Origin: Phymorhynchus buccinoides
Taxonomy: Eukaryota; Mollusca; Gastropoda; Neogastropoda; Raphitomidae
Length of the DNA: 64,000 bases
Assembly (NCBI GenBank): GCA_017654935.2
Contig: CM065711.1
Coordinates: forward strand, 25,655,827-25,719,826
Direction: 5' to 3'
The position numbers and the translations under genes were made by a program. Shown here in pieces: positions 41,630 to 53,403 of this stretch. A model generated the notes under the pieces. It did no database searches. It was not told the DNA's origin and was given only the letters and a program-made list of their open reading frames with translations. Positions within the stretch are counted from its first letter, which is position 1, and every line of letters starts with the position of its first letter.

Positions 41630-42690
41630 CTACAAATGTACAGAGTATGATTGTGTTCTAAGTCCGAAGATTAGGGATTGTAATGAAGGTTGTATGTTTA
41701 GGAAAAGGCCACCCTTTACTATTCCGTGGTCCCAAGAGTGGGCCTTGGCGTATGTTTCCAATTCTCTAGTCCACTGTTGGAACGTTGCTGTTTTTTATTT
41801 GCTTTTTGCTTCTTTGATTGATAGTTTAATATTTGTTGGGGTACTGGATTGTCCCATAGCTGCGTTTTGGATGCTCTGTCGGCCTGATCATTGCCTATTA
41901 TGCCGCTATGGGACGGTATCCAGGATAACTGTATGGCTGTGCCTTTTATTGATAGTTGGTGTCATGAAATTATAATTTCGTTTGTAATTTCCAGCCTGTT
42001 TTTAGTTTCTCCCTGAAGGGCCTGAATGGAGGATGATAGGGAGTCTGTAAAAATAACAACATTTAGTGGAGGGTTAGTTAAGTTGCTTAAGAAGGCACAT
42101 ACTTCTAGCAGTGCCCATAGTTCTGCGCTAAAAATGGACAAATAGTCGTTTAATTGAAAATATTTTGTTATTTTGAGTGCAGGGATGGTAAATGCGCACC
42201 CTATTTTATTATTGATTTTGGAGCCGTCTGTAAAAAAAATGTTTGTGTTCTTTTAGGCTTTCAATTTTTTCTTTGGCGGCTATACTTATCAAATTAATGT
42301 ATTCTTTAGAATAATTTTCATTTAGAGTTATGTCTCCTCTCTCTCCCACTGCGGAAAAGCTGCCGCAGGATGGGGAGAAACATCTTCAAGGTTTAGGTTG
42401 GCTTCTTCCAATAAGTTATTAGAATAGTGGATTATGTTTTCGGCTTTTGTATTTACTTTAGGTCTTTTGGCTTTTATTTTTGATTGGTCGAGAAAAGGAT
42501 CTATGATGTTCAGTTGGAATTCTTTGTATGTGTCGGTTTTGGCTGCGTACCATCGTACTAAAACAATAGCGCAATTAAGTTTCAGAAGGTTTTGCAGAGG
42601 GAGCCATCCTATATCCCTGTAAACTAGCTTATTAACTGCGTACATAGGGACACCAAGGACTACCTTTAACCCTTTCACCGCCCGCCTTTT
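41630..42690 (-). pseudogene. LINE fragment with RNase H domain (family D)
   Basis: The minus strand opens at 42678 with LKVVLGVPMYAVNKLVYRDI and GWLPLQNLLKLNC, the post-RT segment of an RNase H-bearing LINE. An open frame runs to 42328, after which the frame breaks. RNase H motifs follow: VVIFTDSLSSS near 42060-42030 and LSWIPSHSGIIGNDQADRAS near 41930-41870. The RT is absent, so the copy is 5'-truncated. It ends next to the foldback element, and the insertion order is unknown. Confidence 0.8.
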
Positions 42691-43299
42691 TTTAGCCCAA
42701 ATTTTCCATTAAAAGTTCATGGATAGAAAGAAGATTTTTGTCTGAAATATTGGGGATTCTTCTGTGATATATTTGAAATCAGGCCTATCCTTACCTCTCA
42801 AAAGTAAGAACCCAAGATCATTGGATAACAGACCCTCATTTCAAGACTTTTAATGACATGGGTGTTCAATCACTGTGGTGCAAAAATGCGACATTGGCGG
42901 TGAAAGGTTTTGTTTGGCTTAAACAAGATTTATTCAAATGAAGCACATACAGCAGTACATAAGTTAAATGAGTAGAGCACAACAAGCCTAGAGCTTATAC
43001 AAGGCACTCCAACATTTTTCAATTACATAGTATTGGCTGCCACAAGTATGGAAATAAACAGCACAACATCAAAATTAGTGTACAATGGGAAGAAAAACAA
43101 ATAAAACAATAATTTACCAACAAAAACATGAATCAAAACAACAGATTATAATCACATACAACTCTCTAATCAAATTTTGCCTTTGGGTTGCAGGGGCAAG
43201 ACTGAGACACGCACCGGTTGCAAACTGCATCAAATCAATAATTTCATCACGGAAACTATACCAACCAGGGCTTAAATGTAGCGAGTCACAATAAGGACA
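42691..43299. other. Gene-free spacer
   Basis: No coding similarity seen. The phrases TTTCACCGCC and GGCGGTGAAAGG at about 42673 and 42897 are complementary, so this may be a small unrelated insertion flanked by inverted ends. Confidence 0.4.
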
Positions 43300-46200
43300 C
43301 ACATTAGAGACAGTTATTCTGCCAAAAATCTGTTTGACAGTTGGATGAAATTACTAATAGACTCAAGTATTGTTCTATTTTCATTTTGGTTTTTATCACA
43401 GCTACCAAACAAAAGCAATGATACATTTGTTTTGACATCGTCAGGTAATAAGTCGATAGTATGTCTACGGGCCTGTTGGAAAAGGGGACAGTGACAGAGA
43501 AAGTGACATGCATCTTCTACAGGTGCGTTACAAGTACAAGCTGGGTTGTTCAAAATATGTCGTTGGAATAAATCATTACGCAAATCACTCATTTGGAGTC
43601 TTAATTTACAAATAATTATTTAAGACAGTCGATCTTGTAAGTAGTAATAAGGGGGAACTGTGCTATCTTCGCTACTGAGAAAACGCTTTAAAATCGCACT
43701 GCTTGATATTCTCCGGAAGGCTATTCCAAAGGACAGTAGTGGATGGAAAATAAGAGGATTTATAAAGTTCTAATCTACATCTAGGCACTTGTCTCTCTAG
43801 GGGATATCGTCTATGGTAGGGATTGATTGATGCAATTAGTTGGGGGAGGCAATTGATTAAATACATAGGTACAGAACCGTTGACAATTTTGTAATACAAA
43901 ATTATTTTATGACGACGCCACCTTTCTTTTAAAGATGTGAATCATGTTTCAGTATACAGCTTTTGATGGCTAGTCCCTCGGACTGAGCCAGTAATTGTTC
44001 TGAGTGCATCCAGATGTATTTGTTCAAGATCTTCTGCTTGTTTTAAGTCTAAATGGGGCAAAATAAAAGATTTTTGCATTGTTAAAAGCGTTTTACGACT
44101 TAGTCGGTATTTGTATATCCTAAGGCAAGCAACAAGTGTCTTACACTTAGATAGAATAGATTTGATATGGACATTCCACTTGCAATTATTTTGAATGATA
44201 ACTCCTAGATGTTTGTGGTTGTCTGTCTCTTGAAGTACTACATCGTTAAATATTAATGGTTGTGTGTGAGGAAGTGCTTTGTTAGAGATTGTCATCAATT
44301 CAGTTTTGGTTTGATTAAATTTAACTTTCCACGTTGATGCCCATCTGCTAATCTTTTCTAAATCCGAATTCAAAATTTATGTTCGTATGTCAGTATTTTC
44401 AAGGCCTAAATACATATTAGTATCATCAGCAAAAAGCTTGATGATAGATTCAATGTCATTTACAATATCATTAATATAGACAAGAAAGAGTAGAGGTCCA
44501 AGGACAGAACCTTGCGGGACGCCTGCCGACACAGGGAGATAAGGGGATTTACTACCTTTTAGAACAACTGCTTGCGTGCGCTCCCTTAAATAGTGGGCAA
44601 ACCACTCAAGCAACTGTCCACGAATACCAAGTGCAAAGAGTTTGTACAGCAAAGCTTGGTGCCACACTTTGTCAAACGCCTTAGATATGTCAAAGAAAAC
44701 TACCTGCCCTGTTGTCTTAGAATCTAAAAAAATGCAAAAGTCGTCATAAATACCTAACAACTGATAGACGGTAGAGTCGTTGGGAATAAATCCAGATTGT
44801 GCTGTGGTTAAAAGGTTATTGTCGGTAAGGTATTTGAAGACATGTTTTTGCAAACATTTTTCCATACCTTTGCCTATGCAACTCAATAAAGATATGGAAC
44901 GGTAGTTTTCACACTTTTGTCTATCTCCCTTTTTGAATATGGGAGTGACATGGGCCACCTTCCAAACAGATGGAAATTTGCCTTATGTTAACGAACGATT
45001 AAACAGGAGTGTCAGGGGCTCACAAATAACATCATCAGCAGCTATTAGTATTTTATTATGAATTAAGTCAGGGCCCACAGCTTTACCAGGGTCGAGATTT
45101 TTCAATACATCAAGAACGACATCTGGTGTAAGAACTAATTGGTTTATGGAGCCTTGAAATTCGTTAAGTCTAGGAAATGTTTCATCTGGATTACCCATGG
45201 AGCATTGAGCAGAAAAATATTTATTGAATGCATTAGCCTTTTCCTTGGGAGTGTAACAGGTTGTGTTATTATCTTGAATTGGGGAATTTCATCTTGTGGC
45301 ATGTTTTTTATTTAAAATGAATGTTCTTACAAGCTTCCACCAATCCTTAGAGCCAAAACGATTTGGGGAAGAAATCCGATATATATTCAACTTTTCTTAT
45401 TCTAATTGTATCTGTAAGGTCGTTACGGACACGACGAAACAGAGGCCAGGTCCAGTCAAAATTTAAAAGTTTTGCAAGTTTGTGGATTGTGTTTTTCTTT
45501 TTAATTAGTTTTTTTAATTTATATCGTGATCCATGGAGCATCTCGCTCATCTATGTTAACCTCTTTCACTGGCATACAGATTTTTGCTATTGTCATTAGT
45601 TGATCTGAGAATTTTTCAGCAACTTCACCAATTGATTTAATTGATAATATTTCTTCCCAGACAACATTCGTTAGTTCTGTTATCAGTTTTTGGACATCTA
45701 ATTTGGAGTAGTTAAATATTGTGCGTTTGTAACTGGTTCTAAGTGTATTTTGGTGTTTTAGAACAACATATGGGCATGAATGATCGCTACAAATTGGAGA
45801 TAATACATCTTTGGCTTGGATCAAGTCAGGACATGGTGTTAATATAAGATCAATTATTGTAGATGTATGTTCAGTGGTGCGGGTTGGCTTGTTGACTAAC
45901 TGGAATACATTATTAGTAAAAATGATGTGCTGAAGAGGAGGCGGGGGCTGGTTGGTACAATCAGCATTAAAATCTCCAAGAATTATATATGGATGAGGAG
46001 TGTTGCCTGCGAGTTGGACTGATTGGTCAACTAAATTCCAGTAGTTTACAGCTGCATCAGGTGGCCTATAGAATGTTCCTAACAGTAAAGTGTTTTGGTC
46101 CAACTTAGTCTCCACCCACACTGCCTCTAGGTCCGGCACACACAGGTCAGGTCTAGGTTTACAAACTAAATTAAATTCCAAGTACACTGCGACACCGCCG

Positions 46201-46580
46201 TGTTGGTCACCAGGCCTGTCACGCCTAATGGGGGGTTGGAAACCAGGGATTAGTATTTGGTTATCTGGAGTAGCTTCTGAAAACCAGGTTTCAGATACAG
46301 TTATTATATCAAAGCAGCTTGCTTCGCATTGGACTAATGGGATATTTCTAATTAGACTACGTGCATTGATATGAATCGCAGATAATCCTTCTAATTTGAT
46401 GTCAACTGGACCTGGATTGGGATGAACATTCCCCGACAGTTGCAGTAGTAACTGAACAACCAACATCACAAAGAAATACACTGTCAGGCTGTTAAGTGCA
46501 CCATGCACATGGGTACTAGTCACACTAAAATCGCATTGGTTATTACAAAAGCCAGCATACACACATGCACGTATCCGCAT
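43300..46580 (-). pseudogene. LINE family C, near-complete ORF2, multiply frameshifted
   Basis: From 46580 the first reading (to 45519) contains GNVHPNPGP, IHINARSL, VSETW, YIILGDFNADC and SDHSCPYV, an endonuclease domain of the CR1/L2 type. A linker is seen in 45550-45347 and 45198-44983. The RT follows (44958-44377) with FKKGDRQKCENYRSISLL, FFDISKAFDKVWHQALL, AGVPQGSVLGPLLFLVYIND and the catalytic IKLFADDTNMY. Post-RT segments at 44373-43942 (WKVKFNQTKTELM, GSVRGTSHQKL), 43899-43672 and 43592-43314 end in a Cys/His module (CNAPVEDACHFLCHC). Frames shift at least five times. A related plus-strand fragment is at 38930-40103. This copy cannot be translated but shows the full family layout. Confidence 0.9.
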
Positions 46581-47235
46581 TCACACACATATATACCACG
46601 CCACATACACATACACACAAACACACACGCAGTCACGTACGCACACACACACACATAGTCACATACGCACACACACATATATATATATATATATATGTTT
46701 CGTTAATAAAACATTATGTGGTCTTACTTTAAGTGTGCTGTCTCTGGCTTGCAAGGCTTTAGTAAATTTATAAATTTCCTGCCCACAAAATTCAGTATAT
46801 TTATAAATTTCCTAATTTTTTAGTAAATTTGTAAATTCCCCGAGTGAAACAGTAACTTCATAAATGTACTGAAAATTCTAGGAAATTGATAGATTTACTG
46901 ATTTGATGAATTTACTGTAACACATATATTTATACATACATATATTTATACATACAGCCTACCCGTGCGCATGCACATATGCACGCACACATACGTACAC
47001 ATACACATATATATGCACACAAACAAACACACACATATACACACACGCATGCACATACACATACACATGCACATGCGCGTGTACGCACGCATACACTCAC
47101 ACATGCACGCACACATACAAGCACACACATACACAGAGACACACTCACACACACACGCATACAGCGCACGTACACACACACGCCTTGTCTCACAGTTATA
47201 CTCAATCACACTCACAGTCACAATCACATAAGTTT
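46575..47235. repeat. CA-rich low complexity flanking a TAAATTTA-rich element
   Basis: CA/CACAT-type sequence occupies 46575-46695 and 46960-47235. Between them, about 46700-46920, are repeated phrases such as AGTAAATTTATAAATTTCCT, AGTAAATTTGTAAATTCC and TAGATTTACTGATTTGATGA, with some inverted symmetry (TTTACTG / CAGTAAA). This may be a short nonautonomous element. Confidence 0.6.
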
Positions 47236-47702
47236 ACACATATGCACATACACGTACACGTATATAAGTGCACATGTAAGTCCACGTAGTCAAAATATGC
47301 ACACACAGAAGAGCACATACAGGCTACACAATATAGGCTACACAATATAGGCTACACAATATGCATGCATATTAGTTATATATACGACTCGTACAGTCAT
47401 ATATATACGACTCGTACAGTCATATATAGACAGTCATGTACAGTCTTAAACTACACAATAATGCGTACATGTACTATTCATACACCGATTGTAATAAACG
47501 TGTTAAACAAGATGGATTAAGAAATTTTAGGATCAAAATACTTTCTTTTTTTTAAATTTTATAATTTGTATAATAAAATATGAAATAAAAACACAGAAAT
47601 ATGGGGAAAAAAACACAGAAAGAGAAATGCAGGAAAGCAGAAACAGTAACTGGAACAGAAACAGTAACAGAATGCTCATCGTAAGGTGATTTTCAAGGTA
47701 GA

Positions 47703-47855
47703 TCAGAACACCTCAACACCTCTCTTGGTTGTCACGCGGTGGATATTGTTTCCTACCTGGACAAAGATGACCCCATCCTTTACCCACGTGTTGTCGATCA
47801 CCCTCTTCCTTTTCTTCTCCCTGGCGATGGCAGCAGTCTCCGCCCTGGCCTTCAT
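47703..47855 (-). CDS. Short conserved ORF or exon (50 codons), left copy
   Basis: The minus strand encodes a 50-residue basic peptide (AREKKRKRVIDNTWVKDG, then VIFVQVGNNIHRV) ending at a TGA. The frame remains open upstream of the Met to a stop at about 47928, beside an AG that could be a splice acceptor. It could therefore be the last exon of a spliced gene. W-V-K-D-G-x-I-F-V resembles the C-terminal ends of some retroelement ORF1/baculovirus FP-like proteins; that is a loose resemblance only. Codon use here is GC-rich, unlike the AT-rich genes at 48.3 kb and inward. This suggests flanking DNA or a different element. Confidence 0.4.
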   Translation of the reverse strand: MKARAETAAIAREKKRKRVIDNTWVKDGVIFVQVGNNIHRVTTKRGVEVF

Positions 47856-47939
47856 AAAGGTTTTTGTTTCTATGGCTTGTAACTGTTGGAATTGTGCTCG
47901 AGTTAGTGAATAGAAAGCCTACATTGCATATGTTAAGCG

Positions 47940-48363
47940 CGGCAGAGAACAGTATAATACCAATTCTGGCTCAGTATCGGTTTCGGTTTCGGTTTCACTC
48001 CTCTATTTATTTAAAAACAATAAAAAAAACACTACTTTTAGGGGCAAAAAAATCCGCCCCTTTACCCCCATTTTAGATACAAAAACACTACTTTAAGGGT
48101 GAAAAAACGAAAAAAACAGACTTTTTTCAACCCCATTTTAGATGCAAAACCACTACTTTAAGGGTGAAAAAAAGCAAAAAATCAGACTTTTTTAAACCCC
48201 ATTTTAGATACAAAAACACTACTTTAAGGGGTAAAAAAAAGTAAAAATCCACCTCCCCTTTATTCTGTTAATTCGGAGGGAAAAAAACACTACTTTTAGG
48301 GGTAAAAAAATTAATTATTTTTAATTAAATAAAATAATTTGAGTTAGAAAAAAAGAACTCAAC
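47940..48363 (+). promoter_or_regulatory. Leader tandem repeats upstream of PolB, left copy
   Basis: Three units of 65-66 bp start at 48071, 48136 and 48202. They share CCCCATTTTAGATACAAAAA, CACTACTTTAAGGG and A-rich ends. The half-unit ACTACTTTTAGGGG occurs at both outer edges (48031, 48290). A short (GGTTTC)3 run lies at 47979. The location just before the polymerase start suggests a promoter, origin or terminal-repeat role, which is inference. Confidence 0.5.
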
Positions 48364-51300
48364 ATGACAATGACACTTGATGAAATAATTGAGCACTTAG
48401 ACAAAGTTTTTAAAGAAACGGATTTAGAAGTTATTGATCCCAAAAAATGTACTGGAAAGTGTAAAACATGCTATTTCGCAAATACCTGAAAAACTGATAA
48501 TAGAACCACCAGTTAAAGTAATGTTAGCAGTTTACGTAGATTATGAAACAGTTCAAGGGGAGCAACTTCAAGTATGGGTCTCTACTAAACAACAAGTAGT
48601 TCTTTCTTATAATGAATTTACAGAAAACTGGATAAACGACTTAATTACTAAGTTCATTAACGCATCAGAAGAGGCAAAACTGAGAGGATCTGGTTGGTCA
48701 GAAGGCGGAGTATTAGAAATCAAATTAAGGGAGAGTAAATATGCGCCAATCGTAGGAAACGCATTTATTACTCTACCTAAAGTTTTAGTTTTAAAACGTG
48801 CAGTACTAAACATTAAGAATTCAGATAATAAATGTTTTATGTGGTGTGTTTTAGCTAAACTACATTATGTGAAAAAGAATGCAGAGAGAGTAACTAACTA
48901 TCAAGAATACATGCTTGAACTGAATTTTGAGGGTATTGAATTTCCTGTTAGTGTAGATAAAATTGATCAGTTTGAAGAACAAAACAAACCTATATCAGTT
49001 AACGTCTACACATGGTCATCAGAAGAAAACCTTAAACCAATCCGTGTATCAAAGAACACTCCCCCATTTAGTAATGATCCCGATAAAAATCATGTTGATC
49101 TACTCTTACTAACAGATGAAACAAAAACACATTACCATTATACATTAATTCGTACAATGAGCAGACTTATTCAGTTTACTTCAAAAGATGGGCATAAACA
49201 AGAATTCTGTCGAAGATGTTTACAGAGAATGCCAAGTATTTATGCAGCAGTTGAACATAGAAAACATTGTAATTCATCCGTTGACTGTAATACTGAACTT
49301 ATTACTCCGAAAGAAGGAAGTAAGGTGTTCTTTAAAAACTGGAAGAAACTGCAATTAAGTCCTTATGTTGTTTATGCTGACTTCGAATCTATCATCGTTC
49401 CGTATCAAGGACCAGCTCCTAAAAAATTTCCTAAAACTGTTTTATTGAATAATCATCAAATCTGTTCATACGCATTTATTGTTGTTAGATCGGACGGTAA
49501 ACATTCAAACCCAGAACATTATAGGGGACCTGATGCTGCAAAACGATTCTTATTAAATATGAAATACAAGCGAGATGAGTTGTCTAACCAACTTAATTTA
49601 TCTGATTTAATCATGATGCCCGAAGATTTAATTCAATTTGAATCAGCTACTGAATGCTGGATTTGTAGAAAAGGGTTTATGCAAGAAGAGGACCCTGATT
49701 ATCCACGATCTTATTAGTGGAAAGTTCAGAGGAGCAGCACACAGTAAATGTAATTTGCAGTTAAAGTTTGAACCAAAGAATTGGAAACTGCCTATATTCT
49801 TTCACAATCTACGTGGTTATGATTCCCACTTAATTCTACAAGCAAAGAATTGGAAACTGCCTATATTCTTTCACAATCTACGTGGTTATGATTCCCACTT
49901 AATTCTACAAGCAGTGACTGATGAATTTAAAAAAATCACTTGTATTGCTCAGTCTTCAGAAAAGTACATGACGTTTACATTAGGTCAATTGTCTTTTTAT
50001 GATTCACTACAACATCTGGGGGGTTCGTTAGATTCTTTAGGGAAATCGTTAAGCAAATTACCTATAACAGAAAAATACTTTGATTCTAGTCTTGCACGAA
50101 AAGGAATCTATCCTTACGAGTACATGGATAGTTGGGATAAATTCAATGATTTAAGTCTTCCTCCCAAAGGTGCATTCTTCTCTAGTTTAAAAGGAAAAGA
50201 TATAAGTGACTCTGACTACGACCATGCGCATTCAACGTGGGAAAAGTTAAACTGTCAGATCATGGGAGACTACCATGATGCTTACTTGAAGGCTGACGTT
50301 TGTTTGCTTGCGGATGTATTTGAAAATTACAGAAAAACCTGTATGAAACATTACAGTCTAGACCCTGCTAATTATATCACAGCTCCTGGTATGAGTTGGG
50401 ATGCTTTCTTAAGATTTACTAAAATACAGATTGACTTACTCTCCAACCTACCCACTCTACAGATGATTGAAGACGGACTACGTGGAGGAATTAGTATGGC
50501 CTCACACAGTTATTGTAAGGCCAACAACAAGTACTTAGACGACTACGATCCTACTAAACCATCAAATTATATCATGTACTTGGACGCTAACAATCTCTAT
50601 GGTTGGGCAATGTGTCAATCACTACCATTACGTAATTTTAAAATGTTAACATCGCCTTTTGATTTTAATATCAAGAACTTTGTAGAATGGCTTTTAAAAT
50701 TACCAGATTCTTACGAAACAGGATTTATTTTAGAAGTCGACTTAGATTATCCGGATGAACTCCATGACCCGCACAATGACTACCCGTTAGCCGCTGAAAG
50801 ACTTCAGGTGGGATCAGAGTTACCAAAACTTGTACCTAATCTACAGAACAAAAAAAAATATGTTTGCCATTATAGATTACTACAATTCTACTTACGTCAC
50901 GGATTAAGACTAACTGCAGTTCATAGAATCATTTCGTTTAGTCAGAGGAAGTTTATGGAACCGTATATAATGAAAAACACTAATCTTAGAACACTAGCTA
51001 CTGACGCCTCAGAAAAAGACTTCTTTAAGCTAATGAATAACAGTTGTTTTGGAAAGACAATGGAAAACCCGCACAAACGCAAAGACGTCAGATTAGTTAC
51101 CCAAGAAAACAAAGCAATCAAACTAACTTCAAAACCGCATTATCAAGACTTCAGAAAGTTCCATGACAACCTTTACGGTATAATGATGAAAAAAATTAAT
51201 GTAAAACTAGATAAACCAGTCTTCATTGGGTTTGCTGTTCTTGAATTGTCTAAACTATTGATGCTGGAATTTCTATATGACTACTTTAAACCACTCTATC

Positions 51301-51818
51301 CAGACTCTAAACTATTGTACACAGATACTGATTCTTTTATTCTAGACATTCCGACTGAAGACTTTTACAAAGATTTAGAGACAGATTCAGTGAAAGGATC
51401 AGACTCTAAGTATGATACATCTGACTACTCAATTAAATCTCCATTACATTCAACTGTAAATAAAAAAGTAATCGGTAAGATGAAGGATGAACTGAATGGA
51501 ACTTTAATCAAAGAGTACGTTGGTCTGAGAGCGAAGATGTATTCAATAGAAAGCCAAACTAGTGTAATTAAAAAAGCAAAAGGAATCAGTAGACCAGTTG
51601 TTGAAATGGAAATGACACACGGCAACTATAAAGAAGCGTTGTTCAATAACAAAACGTTTTTTCATGACAACATAAAAATACAATCTAAGTTACACGAGAT
51701 AAACACAACTGTTGTAAATAAAAAATCGCTTGACTCAAACAATACAAAGCGTGTGTTTAAATCACCTGAGTTTTCGTATTCAATTGGTCACTGGAGAACT
51801 AAGTGTCATAGTCAGTAG
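48364..51818 (+). pseudogene. Family B DNA polymerase (protein-primed type), left copy
   Basis: This is a replicative DNA polymerase of the PolB type used by Polinton-like elements, adenovirus-like viruses and linear plasmids. The start at 48364 (MTMTLDEIIEHLDKV) matches the right arm. An extra A near 48449 shifts the frame. After it come a Cys/His finger (CRRCLQRM...HRKHC), exonuclease motif I (YADFES, 49376-49390) and CWICRKGF. A further frameshift falls at about 49690-49720, and SGKFRGAAHSKCN, an endonuclease VII-like piece, follows. Exonuclease II (FHNLRGYDSH) is duplicated. Exonuclease III is ADVCLLADVFE. The polymerase motifs A (YLDANNLYGWAM), B (NNSCFGKTMEN) and C (LYTDTDS) are all intact. 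Total ~1150 codons. All catalytic motifs survive, but two frame breaks disable translation. Confidence 0.9.
49775..49912 (+). repeat. 69-bp exact duplication within PolB, left copy
   Basis: Two identical 69-bp units, 49775-49843 and 49844-49912, encode the same 23 residues including exonuclease motif II (NLRGYD). The reading frame is preserved. The same duplication exists in the right arm at 61504-61641. Confidence 0.97.
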
Positions 51819-51875
51819 ACTTTCTAAACTTGTAATCATATTGAATTGAATAAGCACCCTTTGGAGTTCTTATTG

Positions 51876-52505
51876 TTATTTCCCTAGAACAGATTTTAAT
51901 GTGTCGTTTATTTTTTTTTCGCATTCTTTTTTTATTGCATCTATGTCTTGCGGTTGTGAAAAACTTGCTCTTGATTTTTTTTGAAGTTCAAACTTTTGCA
52001 TTTTGTAGTCGTTGTAGTCTGCTTGCAATCTATTGAACTCCTCATCCGAAATTTGAGAGTCTTGCAAAGCTTTACTGATAATCAATCGAAATGAACTAAG
52101 TTTTGCCATTATTAATTGAACCATGGCTGTATGCTTTTGTAGTTTTATTTTTATTTTTTTGTTAAAAGCAGACGTACTGATTGAAAACAACCCCAATGTC
52201 AGCGACACACAACCTAGGGGCAAAGCTACTACTGATCCGACCCCTGTCGCTAATAACCCTACAGAGCTTCCTGCTGTTAAAGTACCTAGAGTTCCAAATC
52301 CAGTATTTAAGTATGTTGTTGAATTAAACAAACAAGAGTACCTCCGTTTGGTTCTGTTATAGTTAGTGAGGTCTTTTTCCAATTCTCTTTGTATTTCTGT
52401 AATGGTAGACAATCTGAACTTTCTGATTTCAGGATCATCGCCACCCTCAGTCTTTTCTTTGACAGTACCTTCTTTCGGTATTTTTGGATATGTTGTAATT
52501 GACAT
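51876..52505 (-). CDS. Element gene E1: helical membrane-type protein, left copy
   Basis: 209 codons, starting MSITTYPKIPKEG. The N-terminus is charged, and residues about 62-110 form a Gly/Leu/Val-rich double hydrophobic segment (GTLGTLTAGSSVGLL, VVALPLGCVSLTLGLFS). A long helical C-terminal half follows, with ALQDSQISDEEFNRLQADY. It is likely membrane-associated; the function is unknown. The gene is open in both arms, unlike its neighbours, with only a few residue differences (T/S, G/D, D/E). Its 3' end faces the PolB 3' end 57 bp away. I chose the ATG at 52505 over an upstream Met at 52535 because the right arm lacks that extension. Similar uncharacterised proteins occur near PolB genes in other invertebrates, as I recall; unverified. 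Confidence 0.7.
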   Translation of the reverse strand: MSITTYPKIPKEGTVKEKTEGGDDPEIRKFRLSTITEIQRELEKDLTNYNRTKRRYSCLFNSTTYLNTGFGTLGTLTAGSSVGLLATGVGSVVALPLGCVSLTLGLFSISTSAFNKKIKIKLQKHTAMVQLIMAKLSSFRLIISKALQDSQISDEEFNRLQADYNDYKMQKFELQKKSRASFSQPQDIDAIKKECEKKINDTLKSVLGK

Positions 52506-52535
52506 CTTTTTATATTTAAAAAAAAAAATTAACAT

Positions 52536-53389
52536 TTAATTTGCACTTGTTATCATTTTAAGAAGATCATCAGACAAAATGCTTTCAGTGTAATAAAACC
52601 CAATGAGATCTAAATTAGTAAGGTTAATGAACGTTAATTCTTTGAGATTGTTTGGATCAACACTCAATATAACTTTATCGCTGGTCGACACTGCCTTAAT
52701 TTCTTCACCGCGGTTTTGAATAACGATAGTACATCTCACTGATTCAACATCCAAGTTTTGCCAAGAAATAAGAATCCCTTTCATTAGGTTGTCGCTAACA
52801 CCAACAGGTAGGGAATCAGGGTTGTCTGCTCTAACAGAAAGTTCAAATATCATAGTAAATTCGTCTGCTAAAACCATTTTAGGAATGAACTCTAATTGCG
52901 TGGCTGCATCTTTTGTCACTGTCTTTTTTCTGTGCAGTATGTACTGTCTCTTTTTATAAGGTTTGATTGCTATTTCTCTTCTGCTGTTGTTTTGTGGAAT
53001 AAGACTGATATGTAACGGTCCTGAGTTAAATGATTTGCGAAAGTGTTTGTCATTATCAAAGAATGTAAACGGGCTTAAAAATTCAAACTTTATTTCCCAA
53101 TCAACGAATGGAATTAAATGCCATTTGTTATCCCTTTTCTTAACAACTTTATATTTAAACTGGCCAACATTGTCAGCTACTACATTACGCAGTTGCTCTA
53201 GTTTAGGTACTTTTTTTTATCACTTACTTCTGCTCGTTTATAATAGCCGTTGTTTGTGTACTCAAACTCATACAGCGCTCCTATCTCCCCATTTAAATCA
53301 AAGTCTTCTGTGTCTGCTAGGTCCTTCAGTTCTAAAGTTGTGCATCTAACAGGGTCAAGCATAACCGATTGATCTGGTCCGCACAACAT
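52536..53389 (-). pseudogene. Element gene E2, left copy, frameshifted
   Basis: It starts MLCGPDQSVMLDPVRC at 53389. The frame breaks at an A8 run near 53215 and continues to 52536 (ILISWQNLDVESVRC, then IGFYYTESILSDDLLK). The intended product is about 283 residues, rich in beta-strand-like alternation, with no recognised domain. An A6 or A9 run would keep the frame; the right arm has A7. It lies 14 bp downstream of E3 and about 30 bp upstream of E1, all on one strand. Confidence 0.7.
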
Positions 53390-53403
53390 AGTTTTAAACT
53401 AAA

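Noticed and set aside
41610..41975. 121-codon plus-strand open frame
   Set aside because: The opposite strand encodes LINE RNase H motifs over the same bases.
47686..47913. 75-codon plus-strand open frame with a hydrophobic middle
   Set aside because: The opposite strand of the same segment has a better, basic, conserved-looking reading with clean codons; this one is its shadow.
48364..51818. Cellular replicative polymerase (delta/epsilon/zeta type)
   Set aside because: Motif A reads DANNLYG and motif B NNSCFGK, with no B-family cellular C-terminal zinc cluster; context and size fit element or viral PolB.
52123..52362. 79-codon frame antisense to E1
   Set aside because: Lies inside E1 on the opposite strand and mirrors its hydrophobic segment.
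53210..53220. Programmed ribosomal frameshift at A-runs in E2
   Set aside because: The two arms would need shifts in opposite directions, so indel noise or decay is simpler.
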